Shown here: positions 34,425-42,784 of the stretch, in pieces
How the letters are laid out: each line of letters starts with the position of its first letter
How positions within the stretch are numbered: position 1 is the first letter of the stretch
Notes under the pieces: generated by a model
Seen by the model: only the letters and a program-made list of their open reading frames with translations
Database searches by the model: none
What the model was told of the DNA's origin: nothing
Assembly: GCA_965203525.1 (NCBI GenBank)
Contig: OZ241898.1
Span: forward strand, 2,976,001-3,040,000
DNA length: 64,000 nucleotides
From: WTFV01 sp965203525
GTDB taxonomy: Bacteria; Acidobacteriota; Vicinamibacteria; Vicinamibacterales; UBA8438
Direction: 5' to 3'
Program-made: the position numbers and the translations under genes

Positions 34425-34430
34425 ATTATA
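34425..34430 (-). promoter_or_regulatory. -10 box (TATAAT) of the glycosyltransferase gene
   Basis: A consensus TATAAT on the minus strand lies between the stop at 34450 and the ATG at 34361. CTGAGA 17 nt upstream is a weak -35. Confidence 0.5.
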
Positions 34431-34449
34431 TGCTGCGGCGGATCGATTC

Positions 34450-34911
34450 TCAGGCGTCGCGAGGCGGGTCCGGGCTCCGTTCCTGATACGCCCGGAGTCC
34501 GTATCCCCCCGCGGCGCCGGCCCCGAAGATGCCGAGCGCCTTCAGAATCTCAAGGTACAAGGCGGCATGATCCGGCAGGAGGAACCTCGTCAGGAAGAGA
34601 AAGATGCCGACGCCGATCAGTACGTAGCCTAGACGAAACCACCGATCTCCTCGTCGAAGTTGCCGCTCTTCCCGTCGAAGCTGCCGCTCTTCCCGGTCCG
34701 CCTCGTGTGTCTGATCGAGAAACTGCGAGACGTGCTTGGACTCGAACTTGTCGAAGATCGGGTGGTATACGGGACCGCTACGTCTGGCGACGCTCGCGAC
34801 GATTTCCTGAACCACCGCCGCGGGGCGGGAATCCGCCTTGTCAGCGTGCTGCTCGCTTCCAACCACTTCGGGATCAAGAGGCGGCTCGCGGGACGGCGGT
34901 GTCCCGTTCAA
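34450..34911 (-). CDS. Small membrane protein, DUF2335-like
   Basis: This 153-residue protein has a charged N-terminal half with SGPVYHPIFDKFESKHVSQF and a Glu/Arg-rich helix, then two transmembrane segments (FRLGYVLIGVGIFLFLTRFL and ILKALGIFGAGAAGGYGL). The layout resembles DUF2335 membrane proteins; this is a weak assignment. REERQLR is repeated in tandem (18-bp DNA repeat). The start is a TTG at 34911 that overlaps the stop of the preceding gene (TTGA), so the two genes are translationally coupled. Confidence 0.65.
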   Translation of the reverse strand: MNGTPPSREPPLDPEVVGSEQHADKADSRPAAVVQEIVASVARRSGPVYHPIFDKFESKHVSQFLDQTHEADREERQLRREERQLRRGDRWFRLGYVLIGVGIFLFLTRFLLPDHAALYLEILKALGIFGAGAAGGYGLRAYQERSPDPPRDA

Positions 34912-35207
34912 CGGATGTGCGCCTCGAATGCATCGACCGCCTTCCTCAGCCTGCCCATGAACTCCGGCACGGCCCCGCGGCGCCGGTCGAACAGACGTTC
35001 CTCCATCGCCCTGTGGATCAACGCGTACGCCACCGCCTCGACCACGGCGTCAGCCTGCCCGCCGCCCTGCTCGAGGAGGCGACGCAAGGCGTCCTGCCCT
35101 CCGGCGGCGCCGGAAAACGGGAGTTGCTCCCGGCGCCGGAGCGGCCGGCGGAGCGCATTGAACGAAATCGGCGTCATGCGCCGCTCACGCACATGGACTT
35201 GAGTCAT
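34908..35207 (-). CDS. Small protein of unknown function, coupled to the DUF2335-like gene
   Basis: This 99-residue basic protein (MTQVHVRERRMTPISFNALR at the start) is mostly helical: LRRLLEQGGGQADAVVEAVA, ALIHRAMEERLFDRRRGAVP, then MGRLRKAVDAFEAHIR. No family is recognised. It overlaps the next gene by 4 nt, which supports it being real. The ATG at 35207 is chosen; an extended frame up to 35309 has Arg/Pro-rich, non-coding-type composition. The pair may form a two-gene unit (inference). Bases 35208-35382 hold no recognised feature. Confidence 0.6.
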   Translation of the reverse strand: MTQVHVRERRMTPISFNALRRPLRRREQLPFSGAAGGQDALRRLLEQGGGQADAVVEAVAYALIHRAMEERLFDRRRGAVPEFMGRLRKAVDAFEAHIR

Positions 35208-35382
35208 CGTCTTCCTCGCGAATGCCTCGGCACCCGGAATTGTACTCCACGCACCCGCGCGATCGCGAGCGGCGCCGGGCCTGCGCCACGCATGCGCCGT
35301 CTCCCGCACCGGCCGGCGCCCGGGACGAACGGACCCGTCGGTCGGTCCGCGGCGGGGCCGCCGCCGGGCCGGGCCGTCCCCA

Positions 35383-36768
35383 TCAATCCGCGGCCAGGCA
35401 GTAGAGGTGGCGCTGCCCGCGGAGGTAGATCTCGTCCCCCGCGACCGCCGGCGAGGCGTCGAACCCGTCGTCGAGGTGGTTCATCGACAGGATCTCGAAC
35501 TCCGGGCCGGCCCTGGCGACCAGCGTCGCGCCGTCGCGGCTCGTGACGTAGAGCCGGCCGCCGGCGACCACCGGCGAGGCGTAGACGTCGCGGATGCCGG
35601 ACAGCCGCACCGGTCCGTAGAGGTTGCGCCCGGTGGCCGCGTCGTAGGCCGAGAGCACGCCCGAATTGCTCTTCGTGAAGTACAGGATCCCGTCGTGCAG
35701 GACCGGCGACGGCACGTAGGGGGTGTCGCGGTCGAGCGACCAGACGACGGCCCCGCCGCGGGAGACGTCGCCGCGCGCCGACAGATCGACGGCGTAGAGC
35801 CGGTTCCCCCGGTACCCGCTCATCAGGTAGGCGACGCCCCCGCCGGCGACCGGCGACGGAATCGCGTTGGTCGTCACCCCCTCGCCCTCCCAGAGCAGCG
35901 CCCCGGTCTCGAAGTCGTAGCCGCGCACGCCGTCGGTCGCGCTGGTCACCACCTGGGTTCCGGCGGCGTCCTCCACCACCAGCGGCGTCGACCAGGAGGT
36001 GCCCTCGTCCCGGTCCGTGCGCCACCGCTCCGCCCCGGTCCGCTTGTCGAGCGCGGTGATGAACGACTGCCCCTCGTGGTCCCAGACGACGACGACGACA
36101 TCGCCGTGCAGCGCCGGCGAGGCCCCCTCGCCGAAGCCCATGCGGATCCGCATGTCGCCGAAGTCGCGCTCCCACAGCAGGCCGCCGTCCAGGTCGTAGC
36201 AGTAGAGTCCGCGCGAGCCGAAGAAGGCGCAGACCACCTCGTCGTCGGCCACCGCCGACCCCGACGCCCAGCTCCCGGTGTTGTGCCGGCCCTCGTGCGG
36301 CTGCTCGGTCGCCGCGGTCCGCTCCCAGACGACCGATCCGTCGCGGCGGTCGAGCGCCAGGACCGCGAAGCGCAGCAGGTCGCCGGAACGGACCGTGCCC
36401 ATGAAGCGGCGCCGGAGGCGCGAGAAGAACCCGCCGCCCGCATCGTCGCCGGGACCGGCCGGGACCGCCGTCAGGACGAACACGCGGTCCCCCGAAACGA
36501 TGGGCGACGCATGCCCCTGCCCGGGGATCTCGATCTTCCAGCGCACGTTCTCGGTCTCGCTCCAGCTCGCCGGCGGATCGGCGGCCGGCGCGGCGCCGGT
36601 CGCGAGCGGGCCGCGCCACTGGGGCCAGCCGGGATCGGCGGCCGGCGCGGCGGCCCCCCGCCCGGTCCCCGGCGCGGGCGCGGCGGATTGGGCGGCGGCC
36701 GACGCGGCGAGCAGCGCCGCGCCGAGCGCCGGCACGAACGTACGGAACGCGAAACCCTTCTTCAGCAT
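35383..36768 (-). CDS. Exported PQQ-like beta-propeller protein
   Basis: This 461-residue protein has a signal peptide (MLKKGFAFRTFVPALGAALL ending SAAAQSA). The mature domain opens DPGWPQWRGPLATGAAPAAD, the outer-membrane-assembly/PQQ-like start, and contains propeller repeats such as ALDRRDGSVVWERTAATEQP, YDFETGALLWEGEGV and YDAATGRNLYGPVRLSG. It lacks the WLSWRRT start of true PQQ dehydrogenases, so enzymatic activity is uncertain. A 57-bp in-frame duplication repeats AAPAADP near the N-terminus. GAGGCGGTGACC precedes the ATG. It is divergent from the FKBP gene. Confidence 0.82.
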   Translation of the reverse strand: MLKKGFAFRTFVPALGAALLAASAAAQSAAPAPGTGRGAAAPAADPGWPQWRGPLATGAAPAADPPASWSETENVRWKIEIPGQGHASPIVSGDRVFVLTAVPAGPGDDAGGGFFSRLRRRFMGTVRSGDLLRFAVLALDRRDGSVVWERTAATEQPHEGRHNTGSWASGSAVADDEVVCAFFGSRGLYCYDLDGGLLWERDFGDMRIRMGFGEGASPALHGDVVVVVWDHEGQSFITALDKRTGAERWRTDRDEGTSWSTPLVVEDAAGTQVVTSATDGVRGYDFETGALLWEGEGVTTNAIPSPVAGGGVAYLMSGYRGNRLYAVDLSARGDVSRGGAVVWSLDRDTPYVPSPVLHDGILYFTKSNSGVLSAYDAATGRNLYGPVRLSGIRDVYASPVVAGGRLYVTSRDGATLVARAGPEFEILSMNHLDDGFDASPAVAGDEIYLRGQRHLYCLAAD

Positions 36769-36822
36769 GGTCACCGCCTCGTGAAAAGAACGTGCGGAAT
36801 CGGTCTCCCCATGATAGTGGGA

Positions 36823-36828
36823 TAAGAT
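36823..36828 (+). promoter_or_regulatory. -10 box (TAAGAT) of the FKBP gene
   Basis: TAAGAT lies 10 nt before the ATG at 36839 and no Shine-Dalgarno sequence is present, which suggests a leaderless or very short leader. No clear -35 box is seen. Confidence 0.4.
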
Positions 36829-36838
36829 CACGCCCACC

Positions 36839-37291
36839 ATGCAGATCAACACTTCGTCGTCCTTCATCCCGATCCTGGCCGCCCTGCTCGTCTTCGGTCT
36901 GGCCGCCGCGGCCGGCGCGCAGCGCTCCATCCCCGCGCCGTCCGACGTCGCCGCGCCGCCCGCCGACGCGGAGCGGACGGCGTCCGGCCTCGCGTCGAAG
37001 GTCATCGAGCCGGGCTCCGGGTCGTCGCATCCCGGACCGGCGTCGACCGTCACCGTGCACTACACCGGCTGGCACACCGACGGCCGGATGTTCGACAGCT
37101 CGGTGGCGCGCGGCGCGCCCGCCTCGTTCCCGCTCGACCGCGTGATCCGCGGCTGGACCGAGGGCGTGCAGTTGATGGTGACCGGCGAGAAGCGGCGGTT
37201 CTGGATCCCGGAGGACCTGGCCTACGGCGGGCGCCCCGGCTTTCCGGCCGGCATGCTCGTCTTCGACGTCGAGCTCCTCTCGATCCGCTGA
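36839..37291 (+). CDS. FKBP-type peptidyl-prolyl cis-trans isomerase, exported
   Basis: This 150-residue protein has a signal peptide (INTSSSFIPILAALLVFGLA ending AGAQRS). The FKBP domain spans about residues 50-150: STVTVHYTGWHTDGRMFDSS, ASFPLDRVIRGWTEGVQLMV, TGEKRRFWIPEDLAYGG and GMLVFDVELLSI. Active-site residues (Y of HYTG, FD of MFDSS, VI of RVIRGW, W, Y of LAYGG) are present. It should speed proline isomerisation during folding of exported proteins. A fragment of a second FKBP copy lies at 40545-40572 and 43083-43139, split by an IS21 element. Confidence 0.93.
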   Translation: MQINTSSSFIPILAALLVFGLAAAAGAQRSIPAPSDVAAPPADAERTASGLASKVIEPGSGSSHPGPASTVTVHYTGWHTDGRMFDSSVARGAPASFPLDRVIRGWTEGVQLMVTGEKRRFWIPEDLAYGGRPGFPAGMLVFDVELLSIR

Positions 37292-37439
37292 CCCGCGGCG
37301 GCCCGCGCGCGGCGGAACCACGAGGCAGCAGATGAGCGTGCTCGTGCGGGACCCGCGGCGGCCCGCGCGCGACGGAAACTTGCAGTCCCCGGGCGGGGCC
37401 ACCGGCCGATCGACCCGCGGCGGCCCGCGCGCGGCGGAA
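37290..37439 (+). repeat. Three-copy repeat starting at the FKBP stop codon
   Basis: GACCCGCGGCGGCCCGCGCG followed by CGGCGGAA starts at 37290, 37350 and 37412 (steps 60 and 62 bp). The first copy begins inside the TGA. With the next array it fills the 396-bp gap 37292-37687. Confidence 0.8.
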
Positions 37440-37533
37440 ACCCGCGCGGGCCGCCCGTCCCCGACCCGGCGCGCCGCAAACCCGCGGCCCGCCCCGCCGG
37501 ACCCGGCGCCGGCGCGACACCACGCGACAGGAG

Positions 37534-37716
37534 GATCACCGTGTCCCTGACGACGAAGAACGCCGCGGCCCGCCGTTCACACGGCTGGCGCGGTCGAGCT
37601 GGCGGGATCATCGTGTCCCTGACGACGAAGAACGCCGCGGCTCCCCGGACCGCGCCGCACACCGGCAACGCGACGAGAAGGATCACCATGTCCCTGACGA
37701 CGAAGAACGCCGCGGC
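37534..37716 (+). repeat. Three-copy repeat carrying the cytochrome start codon, steps 72 and 75 bp
   Basis: A 36-bp unit GATCACCGTGTCCCTGACGA onward starts at 37534, 37606 and 37681. Each copy includes ribosome-site context, a start codon (GTG, GTG, ATG) and SLTTKNAAA codons; only the third is followed by the full gene. The 36- and 39-bp spacers are unrelated. Confidence 0.9.
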
Positions 37717-38155
37717 GCTCGGCGCCGCCCTGATCGCCGGCCTCGGCGCCGCGCTGATCGCCGGTCTCGGCGCCGCCCCGGCGGGCGCGCAGGAGGCGGT
37801 CACCGCGGACGACTACGAGGCCGCCATGCAGGAGCTGCGCTACCTCGCGACGGACACGTCGCTGCACATCGACGCGAGCTACTGGGGCGACGTCGGCGAA
37901 GACTCCGACAAGATCCGGGACGAGCTGGCGAAGGTGGAGGCCTTCTGGACGGCGCAGGAGCAGGCGCGGGCGGTCGAGTTCGCGGCGCAGGCGACCGAGG
38001 CGGCGCGGTCGATCGGCCGCGCGTCCGGCGCGCAGGACCGCAACGCCGCCACCGCCGCGCTGGCCGAGTTGCGGAACGTCTGCGAGGCGTGCCACGCGGA
38101 GTTCCGCGAAGAGACGGACGACGGCTTCCGCATCCGGCCGGACGCCCTGCGGTAG
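37688..38155 (+). CDS. Exported class II cytochrome c-like protein
   Basis: This 155-residue protein has a signal peptide whose core is internally duplicated (ALIAGLGAALIAGLGAA). The mature part is helical (DYEAAMQELRYLATDTSLHI, KVEAFWTAQEQARAVEFAAQ) and ends with the haem motif VCEACHAEFREETDDGF. A single C-terminal CxxCH in a four-helix protein is the cytochrome c' (class II) arrangement. It could carry electrons from the haem-free PQQ dehydrogenases (inference). The first two GTG copies of the start region would add a repetitive N-terminus, so the ATG at 37688 is preferred. Confidence 0.8.
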   Translation: MSLTTKNAAALGAALIAGLGAALIAGLGAAPAGAQEAVTADDYEAAMQELRYLATDTSLHIDASYWGDVGEDSDKIRDELAKVEAFWTAQEQARAVEFAAQATEAARSIGRASGAQDRNAATAALAELRNVCEACHAEFREETDDGFRIRPDALR

Positions 38156-38166
38156 GCTCGCGCCGC

Positions 38167-38412
38167 GGGCCGCCCCATGAGGCGCAGACCGCCGACCGGC
38201 GCCCGGGTCTTCCGCGGGCTGCGCGAGCGGACCGCCCCATGAGGCGCAGACCGCCGACCGGCATCCAGACCTTCCGCGGGCTGCGCGAGCGGGCCGCCCC
38301 ATGAGGCGCAGACCGCCGACCGGCGTCCGGGTCTTCCGCGGGCTGTGCGAGCGGGCCGCCCCATGAGGCGCAGACTGCCGATCGGCATCCAGACCTTCCG
38401 CAGGCTGCGCGA
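38167..38412 (+). repeat. Four tandem 62-bp copies of the DUF1703-like gene start
   Basis: ATG codons at 38177, 38239, 38301 and 38363 are exactly 62 bp apart and each is preceded by GCCGCCCC and followed by AGGCGCAGAC. The first three units are out of register with the gene and end within the array. Unlike most repeats here, the whole unit is repeated with no unrelated spacer. Confidence 0.92.
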
Positions 38413-39907
38413 GGACGGCTGCTACTACGTCGACAAGACGGACCACATCCGGCGCCTGATCGCCGGCGGCTCGCGCTATTTCCTGTCGCGCCCCCGGCGG
38501 TTCGGCAAGAGCCTGCTGGTCGACACCCTGAAGGAGCTGTTCGAAGGCAGCCGGGAACTGTTCGAGGGGCTGCGCATCCACGCCCACTGGGACTGGTCGG
38601 CCCGGTTCCCCGTCGTGCGCCTGGACTTCAGCGGCGGCGGCTTCACAGAGCCCGGCGCCCTGCACGCGAACGTCATGGCGCAACTCGACGAGATCGAGCG
38701 GGGGGCGCCGGTGGAAACCCGCTACGACACCGCTCCGGAGCGCTTCCGGCACCTGATCCGAACGCTGCACCGCGGGACCGGGCGGCGCGTCGTGGTGCTG
38801 GTGGACGAATACGACAAGCCGATCCTGGACGCGCTGGGCGATCCGGCGCTCGCCCGGCGCAACCGCGACTACCTGCGCGGCCTGTACGGGGGCGTCAAGT
38901 TCTGCGACGCGCAAGTGAAGTTCTGCCTTCTCACCGGCGTCAGCAGGTTCTCGAAGGTCAGCCTGTTCTCCGAGCTCAACAACCTGACCGACCTCACCCT
39001 GGACCCGCGCTACTCCACCATCTGCGGCTACACGGAAGCCGACCTGGAGCGGGTGTTCGCGCCGGAGCTCGCCGGCCTGGACCGGGAGCGGATCCGCGAG
39101 TGGTACAACGGGTACGCCTGGCGGGGCGCCGACCGGGTCTACAACCCCTTCGACGTGCTGCTGCTGTTCGACAGCCAGGAGTTCGAGGCGCACTGGTTCG
39201 AGACCGCCACGCCCTCGTTCCTCGTCGAGACGCTGATGAAGCGCCGGGTCGGCTCCGTGGAGGTCGAATGCATGGCCGGCACGCGGGAGCTGCTGTCGAC
39301 GTTCGACGTGGAGCGGATCGAGCCGGAGGCGCTGCTGTTCCAGACCGGCTATCTGACCATCCGCGGCGAGGAGGACCGGGGCGGGCGGCCGCTGTACCGG
39401 CTGGGCTACCCGAACCGCGAGGTGCGCGAGAGCCTGAACGAGCACCTCCTGCGCGCGATGACGCCGGCCGAATCGAGACGGCCGCTGTTCGGCGTCCGGT
39501 TGCGGGAGCTGTTCGCGGCCAACGACTTCGCCGGCATCGAGGCGCTGTTCCGGGCGTTCTTCGCCGGCATCCCCCACGACTGGCACAGGAAGAGCGGGAT
39601 CGCCCGCTACGAGGGCTGGTACGCCAGCGTGTTCTACTCGCACTTCGCCGCGGCGGGCCTCGACGTCGCGGTGGAGGACGCCACCAGCCGGGGCCGGGTC
39701 GACATGGCGGTCCGCTTTGCGGGGCGCGTCTACCTGTTCGAGTTCAAAGTCGTGGAGCTCGCGCCGAGGGGCGCGGCGCTGGAGCAACTGAAGGCGAAGG
39801 GGTACGCGGACAAGTACCGCCGGCCGGGCCGGCCGGTATACCTGGTGGCGGTGGAGTGCAGCCGGAGGAAACGCAACCTGACCGCGTTCGACGTGGAGCC
39901 GGCCTGA
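38363..39907 (+). CDS. AAA-ATPase-like / PD-(D/E)XK protein (DUF1703-like), copy 2
   Basis: This 514-residue protein is clearly paralogous to the one at 31254. It has RRRLPIGIQTFRRLREDGCY, YVDKTDHIRRL, phosphate loop SRPRRFGKSLLVDTLKELF, and VVVLVDEYDKPILDALGDP. The mid region reads IREWYNGYAWRGADRVYNPF, and the nuclease-like core is GRVDMAVRFAGRVYLFEF followed by KVVE. Its start region is the last of four 62-bp tandem copies, and its last codons and stop are repeated 58 bp downstream. A C-terminal fragment of the same gene is found at 43538-43799. The function is unknown. Confidence 0.87.
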   Translation: MRRRLPIGIQTFRRLREDGCYYVDKTDHIRRLIAGGSRYFLSRPRRFGKSLLVDTLKELFEGSRELFEGLRIHAHWDWSARFPVVRLDFSGGGFTEPGALHANVMAQLDEIERGAPVETRYDTAPERFRHLIRTLHRGTGRRVVVLVDEYDKPILDALGDPALARRNRDYLRGLYGGVKFCDAQVKFCLLTGVSRFSKVSLFSELNNLTDLTLDPRYSTICGYTEADLERVFAPELAGLDRERIREWYNGYAWRGADRVYNPFDVLLLFDSQEFEAHWFETATPSFLVETLMKRRVGSVEVECMAGTRELLSTFDVERIEPEALLFQTGYLTIRGEEDRGGRPLYRLGYPNREVRESLNEHLLRAMTPAESRRPLFGVRLRELFAANDFAGIEALFRAFFAGIPHDWHRKSGIARYEGWYASVFYSHFAAAGLDVAVEDATSRGRVDMAVRFAGRVYLFEFKVVELAPRGAALEQLKAKGYADKYRRPGRPVYLVAVECSRRKRNLTAFDVEPA

Positions 39908-39982
39908 CGCGGGACCGGCAGGGAACCGCCGCGCCCTGGCCGCGTTCGACGTTGAGCCGGCCTGACGCGGGACCGGCAGGGA
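39882..39982 (+). repeat. Two-copy repeat over the DUF1703-like stop, period 58 bp
   Basis: 43 bp (CCGCGTTCGACGTGGAGCCG through CGGCAGGGA) at 39882-39924 recur at 39940-39982 with one change. The stop TGA is in the repeat. Confidence 0.9.
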
Positions 39983-40000
39983 GACGGACCGCCGCGCCCG

Positions 40001-40459
40001 TCAGTCCTTTTTGCCGACCATGCCGATCAGAGTATTGATCTGACCGTAGATTCTGTCCACGTCGCTTTGGACGCTGGCGGTGACTCTTTTTTCGGATTCG
40101 TCGATGTGCGCATAGAGTCTGTTCACGTCGTCCTGGACGCTGGCGGTGACTCTTTTTTCGGATTCGTTGATGAGCGCATAGAGCCTGTTCACGTCGTTTT
40201 TGACCCTGTTCTCAGAGGCCACGATGTTCCCTTCGATCCTGCTGTGCGCCTTCTCGCTGTCCTGCTTGAGATCCGATCGGACTCCTTCGATCTTCCTGTC
40301 CAGTCTCCACAAGACCCCGCCCAGCGCCACCAGGATCGTAATTCCCGTTCCGATCACGTCCCAACTCACGCCCCCTTCCTGCGCCGACTGCGCCGAGACG
40401 GAAACCGAACCGAACAGCACGACCACCAGCACCGGAACGACGTTGATCAGAGTCCGCAT
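40001..40459 (-). CDS. Membrane-anchored coiled-coil protein (22-residue-repeat paralogue)
   Basis: This 152-residue protein begins MRTLINVVPVLVVVLFGSVS, the same N-terminal signature as the proteins at 3948, 58065 and 59160. It continues with a transmembrane segment (VIGTGITILVALGGVLWRLD) and a coiled coil. The coil contains three copies of a 22-residue unit (DVNRLYAHIDESEKRVTASV), encoded by near-identical 66-bp repeats. No catalytic motif is seen. It starts at an ATG after GGGAAGGGAGCGG and is preceded by the shared 5' leader hairpin. It is less GC-rich than its neighbours. Confidence 0.78.
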   Translation of the reverse strand: MRTLINVVPVLVVVLFGSVSVSAQSAQEGGVSWDVIGTGITILVALGGVLWRLDRKIEGVRSDLKQDSEKAHSRIEGNIVASENRVKNDVNRLYALINESEKRVTASVQDDVNRLYAHIDESEKRVTASVQSDVDRIYGQINTLIGMVGKKD

Positions 40460-40493
40460 TGTTCCGCTCCCTTCCCGTGCGGTCCTCCTTGAC

Positions 40494-40531
40494 GGCTGCG
40501 ACGGAAACTGACCGCAGCCAGGCGCATCGTA
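40494..40531 (-). promoter_or_regulatory. Promoter plus 5' leader hairpin (second of three)
   Basis: On the minus strand -10 TACGAT (40531-40526) is followed by 6 nt and a hairpin: stem GGCTGCG/CGCAGCC, loop GTCAGTTTCCGT (40519-40494). Spacing and loop match the copies at 771-808 and 50734-50771. It precedes the coiled-coil gene starting at 40459. Confidence 0.6.
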
Positions 40532-40544
40532 TCATGCCTGCCCG

Positions 40545-40572
40545 CATCCCCGCGCCGTCCGACGTCGCCGCG
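40545..40572 (+). pseudogene. FKBP gene fragment, left of the IS21 element
   Basis: CATCCCCGCGCCGTCCGACG and the following bases match 36928-36955 of the FKBP gene exactly. The match continues on the far side of the insertion element at 43083. Confidence 0.85.
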
Positions 40573-40647
40573 TGTCAGGCGACAGTGAAAACTGCCCCCC
40601 TGGCGACATCGAAAACTGACCCCCCTTGTCCAGGGAGGAGTCAGCAG

Positions 40648-41928
40648 ATGAAGGGATGCGAGGATGTCGGCTCGTGGGCGGGGAGGCCACGGGCACAGAC
40701 GATGATGAAATCAGATGAGGTGGAGGCGATGCTGCGTCTGCACGCGCTCGGTTGGGGACTCAGGCGCATAGCGCGGGAGTTCGGGTGCAGCCGGAACACG
40801 GTGAGACGCTACGTGGCGGCCGACGGCTGGACGGCGTACCGCCGCCGGGCCGGTGGCGGCCGGCTCGAGACGCAGGAGGCGTGGCTGAAGGAGCGCTTCT
40901 TCCGGCACCGCGGCAACGCCGAGGTGGTACGCCAGGACCTGCTGCGGGAGCAGTCGGTGGAGGTGAGCCTGCGCACGGTGGAGCGCGCGGTGGCGCCGTT
41001 GCGTCGGCTGCTGACGGCGGAGGCGAAGGCGACGGTGCGGTTCGAGACGCCGCCGGGCCGTCAACTGCAGATCGACTTCGGGCAGCTCCGGGTGCCGGTC
41101 GCCGCCGAGCGGGAGCGGGTGTATCTGTTCGTGGCGACGTTGGGGTATTCGCGGCGCTGCCACGTGGCGGCGTTCCGGCACGAGCGGCAGTCGTCGTGGT
41201 TCCGGGGTCTGGAAGGGGCGTTCGGTCACTTCGGCGGCGTGCCCCGGGAGGTGCTGATTGACAACCCGCGTCCGCTGGTGGTCAGCCACGACGCGGCGAC
41301 GCGCGCGGTCGAGTTCAACGACCGGTTCCTGGCGTTCGCGGCCTGCTGGGGGTTCCGTCCGCGCGCCTGTGCTCCGTATCGGGCGCGGACCAAGGGGAAG
41401 GACGAGCGGGGTGTCGGCTACGTCAAGGGGAACGCGATCGCGGGCCATCGCTTCGAGAGTTGGGCGGCGCTGGAGGCGCATCTGGGATGGTGGCAGCGGG
41501 AGATTGCGGACCGGCGGCGCCACGGCACGACGGGGGAGGTCCCTCTCGACCGCTTCGTCCGGGAAGCGGAGAGCCTGCGCCCCTGTGCGGGGCGGCCGCC
41601 GTTCGGCCAGTTGCGGGATCTGGTTCGGACGGTCCATGCCGACTGCGCGGTGGTGGTCGACACCAACGCCTACTCGGTGCCGTGGCGGCTGATCGGCGAG
41701 CGCGTGCGGGTGGTGGTCAGCGGCGGGCGGGTGCGTGTGCACCACGGGCCGGACGTCGTCGCCGAGCACGTCGAGCATCCGGGCCGGCACGCGCGGGTCC
41801 TCGACCGCGCGCACCTGGTCGGCGTCAACGGAGGCCCCCGCCCGTCTGAGACCGCGGCGGTCCGGCCGCGGCCGGCGTTGCTGCGTCCGCTCGACGAGTA
41901 TGCGGCGGTCGCCGGGGGGAGTTTCTGA
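40648..41928 (+). CDS. istA: IS21 transposase IstA
   Basis: This 426-residue protein has an N-terminal helix-turn-helix (LHALGWGLRRIAREFGCSRN and TVRRYVAA). The DDE catalytic core follows: D in LQIDFGQLRVPV, D in EVLIDNPRPLVV, E in KGKDERGVGYVKGN. It catalyses strand transfer of IS21. AGGGAGGAG lies 7 nt before the ATG at 40648, which decides the start. The stop is 1 nt before the istB start. No frameshift or stop is seen, so it may be active. Confidence 0.94.
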   Translation: MKGCEDVGSWAGRPRAQTMMKSDEVEAMLRLHALGWGLRRIAREFGCSRNTVRRYVAADGWTAYRRRAGGGRLETQEAWLKERFFRHRGNAEVVRQDLLREQSVEVSLRTVERAVAPLRRLLTAEAKATVRFETPPGRQLQIDFGQLRVPVAAERERVYLFVATLGYSRRCHVAAFRHERQSSWFRGLEGAFGHFGGVPREVLIDNPRPLVVSHDAATRAVEFNDRFLAFAACWGFRPRACAPYRARTKGKDERGVGYVKGNAIAGHRFESWAALEAHLGWWQREIADRRRHGTTGEVPLDRFVREAESLRPCAGRPPFGQLRDLVRTVHADCAVVVDTNAYSVPWRLIGERVRVVVSGGRVRVHHGPDVVAEHVEHPGRHARVLDRAHLVGVNGGPRPSETAAVRPRPALLRPLDEYAAVAGGSF

Positions 41929-41929
41929 G

Positions 41930-42784
41930 ATGGCCGGTGTGGACCAGGACACGCTGGCCGGCTGGCTGACCCGGCTGCGGCTGACGGCGATCCGCGACCA
42001 GCTCGACAACCTGCTCGACGAGGCGGCGGAGCGGAAGCTGACGCTGCGCGAGGCGCTGGCCCTGTTCGTCGAACGGGAGGTCGCCCGCAAGGACGAACGG
42101 CGCATCGGGATGGCGTTCCAGATCGCGCACTTCCCGGCCGTGCGCGAACTCGCGGACTTCGACTTCCCGGCGCAGCGGAGCGTCGACGAGCGCCAGATCC
42201 GGGAGTTGGCGGCGTCGCGGTGGGTGGCGCACGGCGACGCGCTGCTGCTGCTCGGTCCGCCCGGGGTCGGCAAGACGCATCTGGCGATTGCGCTCGGGCG
42301 CGAGGCGATCCGGCAGCGCTACTCGGTGCTGTTCACGACGGCCCAGGCGCTGATGGCGGCGCTGGTCAAGGCGCACAGCGCGGGCCGGCTGGAAGACCGC
42401 CTGGTCTTCTACGCCAAGCCGAAGCTGCTCATCGTCGACGAACTCGGCTACCTGCCGTTCGAGGCGCACGCCGCGCACCTGTTCTTCCAGCTCGTGGCGA
42501 GGCGCTACGAGCGCGGAAGCCTCCTGATCACGTCGAACCGGCCGGTGAGCGAATGGGGCGAGGTGTTCGGCGACGCGGTGGTCGCCACCGCGATCCTCGA
42601 CCGGCTGCTGCACCACAGCCACGTCCTGACGATCACCGGTGAGAGCTACCGGCTGCGGGAGAAGCGTCGAGCGGGCGCCCTGAAGATCCCGGTATCGGAG
42701 CCTGCCGCGTCGGGGGACCCGCTCGCGGGCATCGACAGGACCACGCGGCCGACACCGCGGCGGGCACGGGCGCGGACCCTGTGA
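41930..42784 (+). CDS. istB: IS21 helper ATPase IstB
   Basis: This 284-residue AAA+ protein is DnaC-like, with Walker A LLLLGPPGVGKTHLAIALGR, Walker B PKLLIVDELGYLPFEAHAAH and the sensor region LLITSNRPVSEWGEVFGD. It assists IstA in target choice. The C-terminus is longer than usual, ending in an Arg/Thr/Pro tail (TTRPTPRRARARTL) that is part of a 40-bp DNA repeat over the stop codon. It begins 1 nt after the istA stop. Confidence 0.94.
   Translation: MAGVDQDTLAGWLTRLRLTAIRDQLDNLLDEAAERKLTLREALALFVEREVARKDERRIGMAFQIAHFPAVRELADFDFPAQRSVDERQIRELAASRWVAHGDALLLLGPPGVGKTHLAIALGREAIRQRYSVLFTTAQALMAALVKAHSAGRLEDRLVFYAKPKLLIVDELGYLPFEAHAAHLFFQLVARRYERGSLLITSNRPVSEWGEVFGDAVVATAILDRLLHHSHVLTITGESYRLREKRRAGALKIPVSEPAASGDPLAGIDRTTRPTPRRARARTL

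Noticed and set aside
37290..37716. CRISPR-like repeat-spacer look of the gene-edge arrays
   Set aside because: Repeats differ from locus to locus, derive from the adjacent gene, number only two or three, and no cas gene is seen. Kept as a separate repeat pattern, not a CRISPR array.
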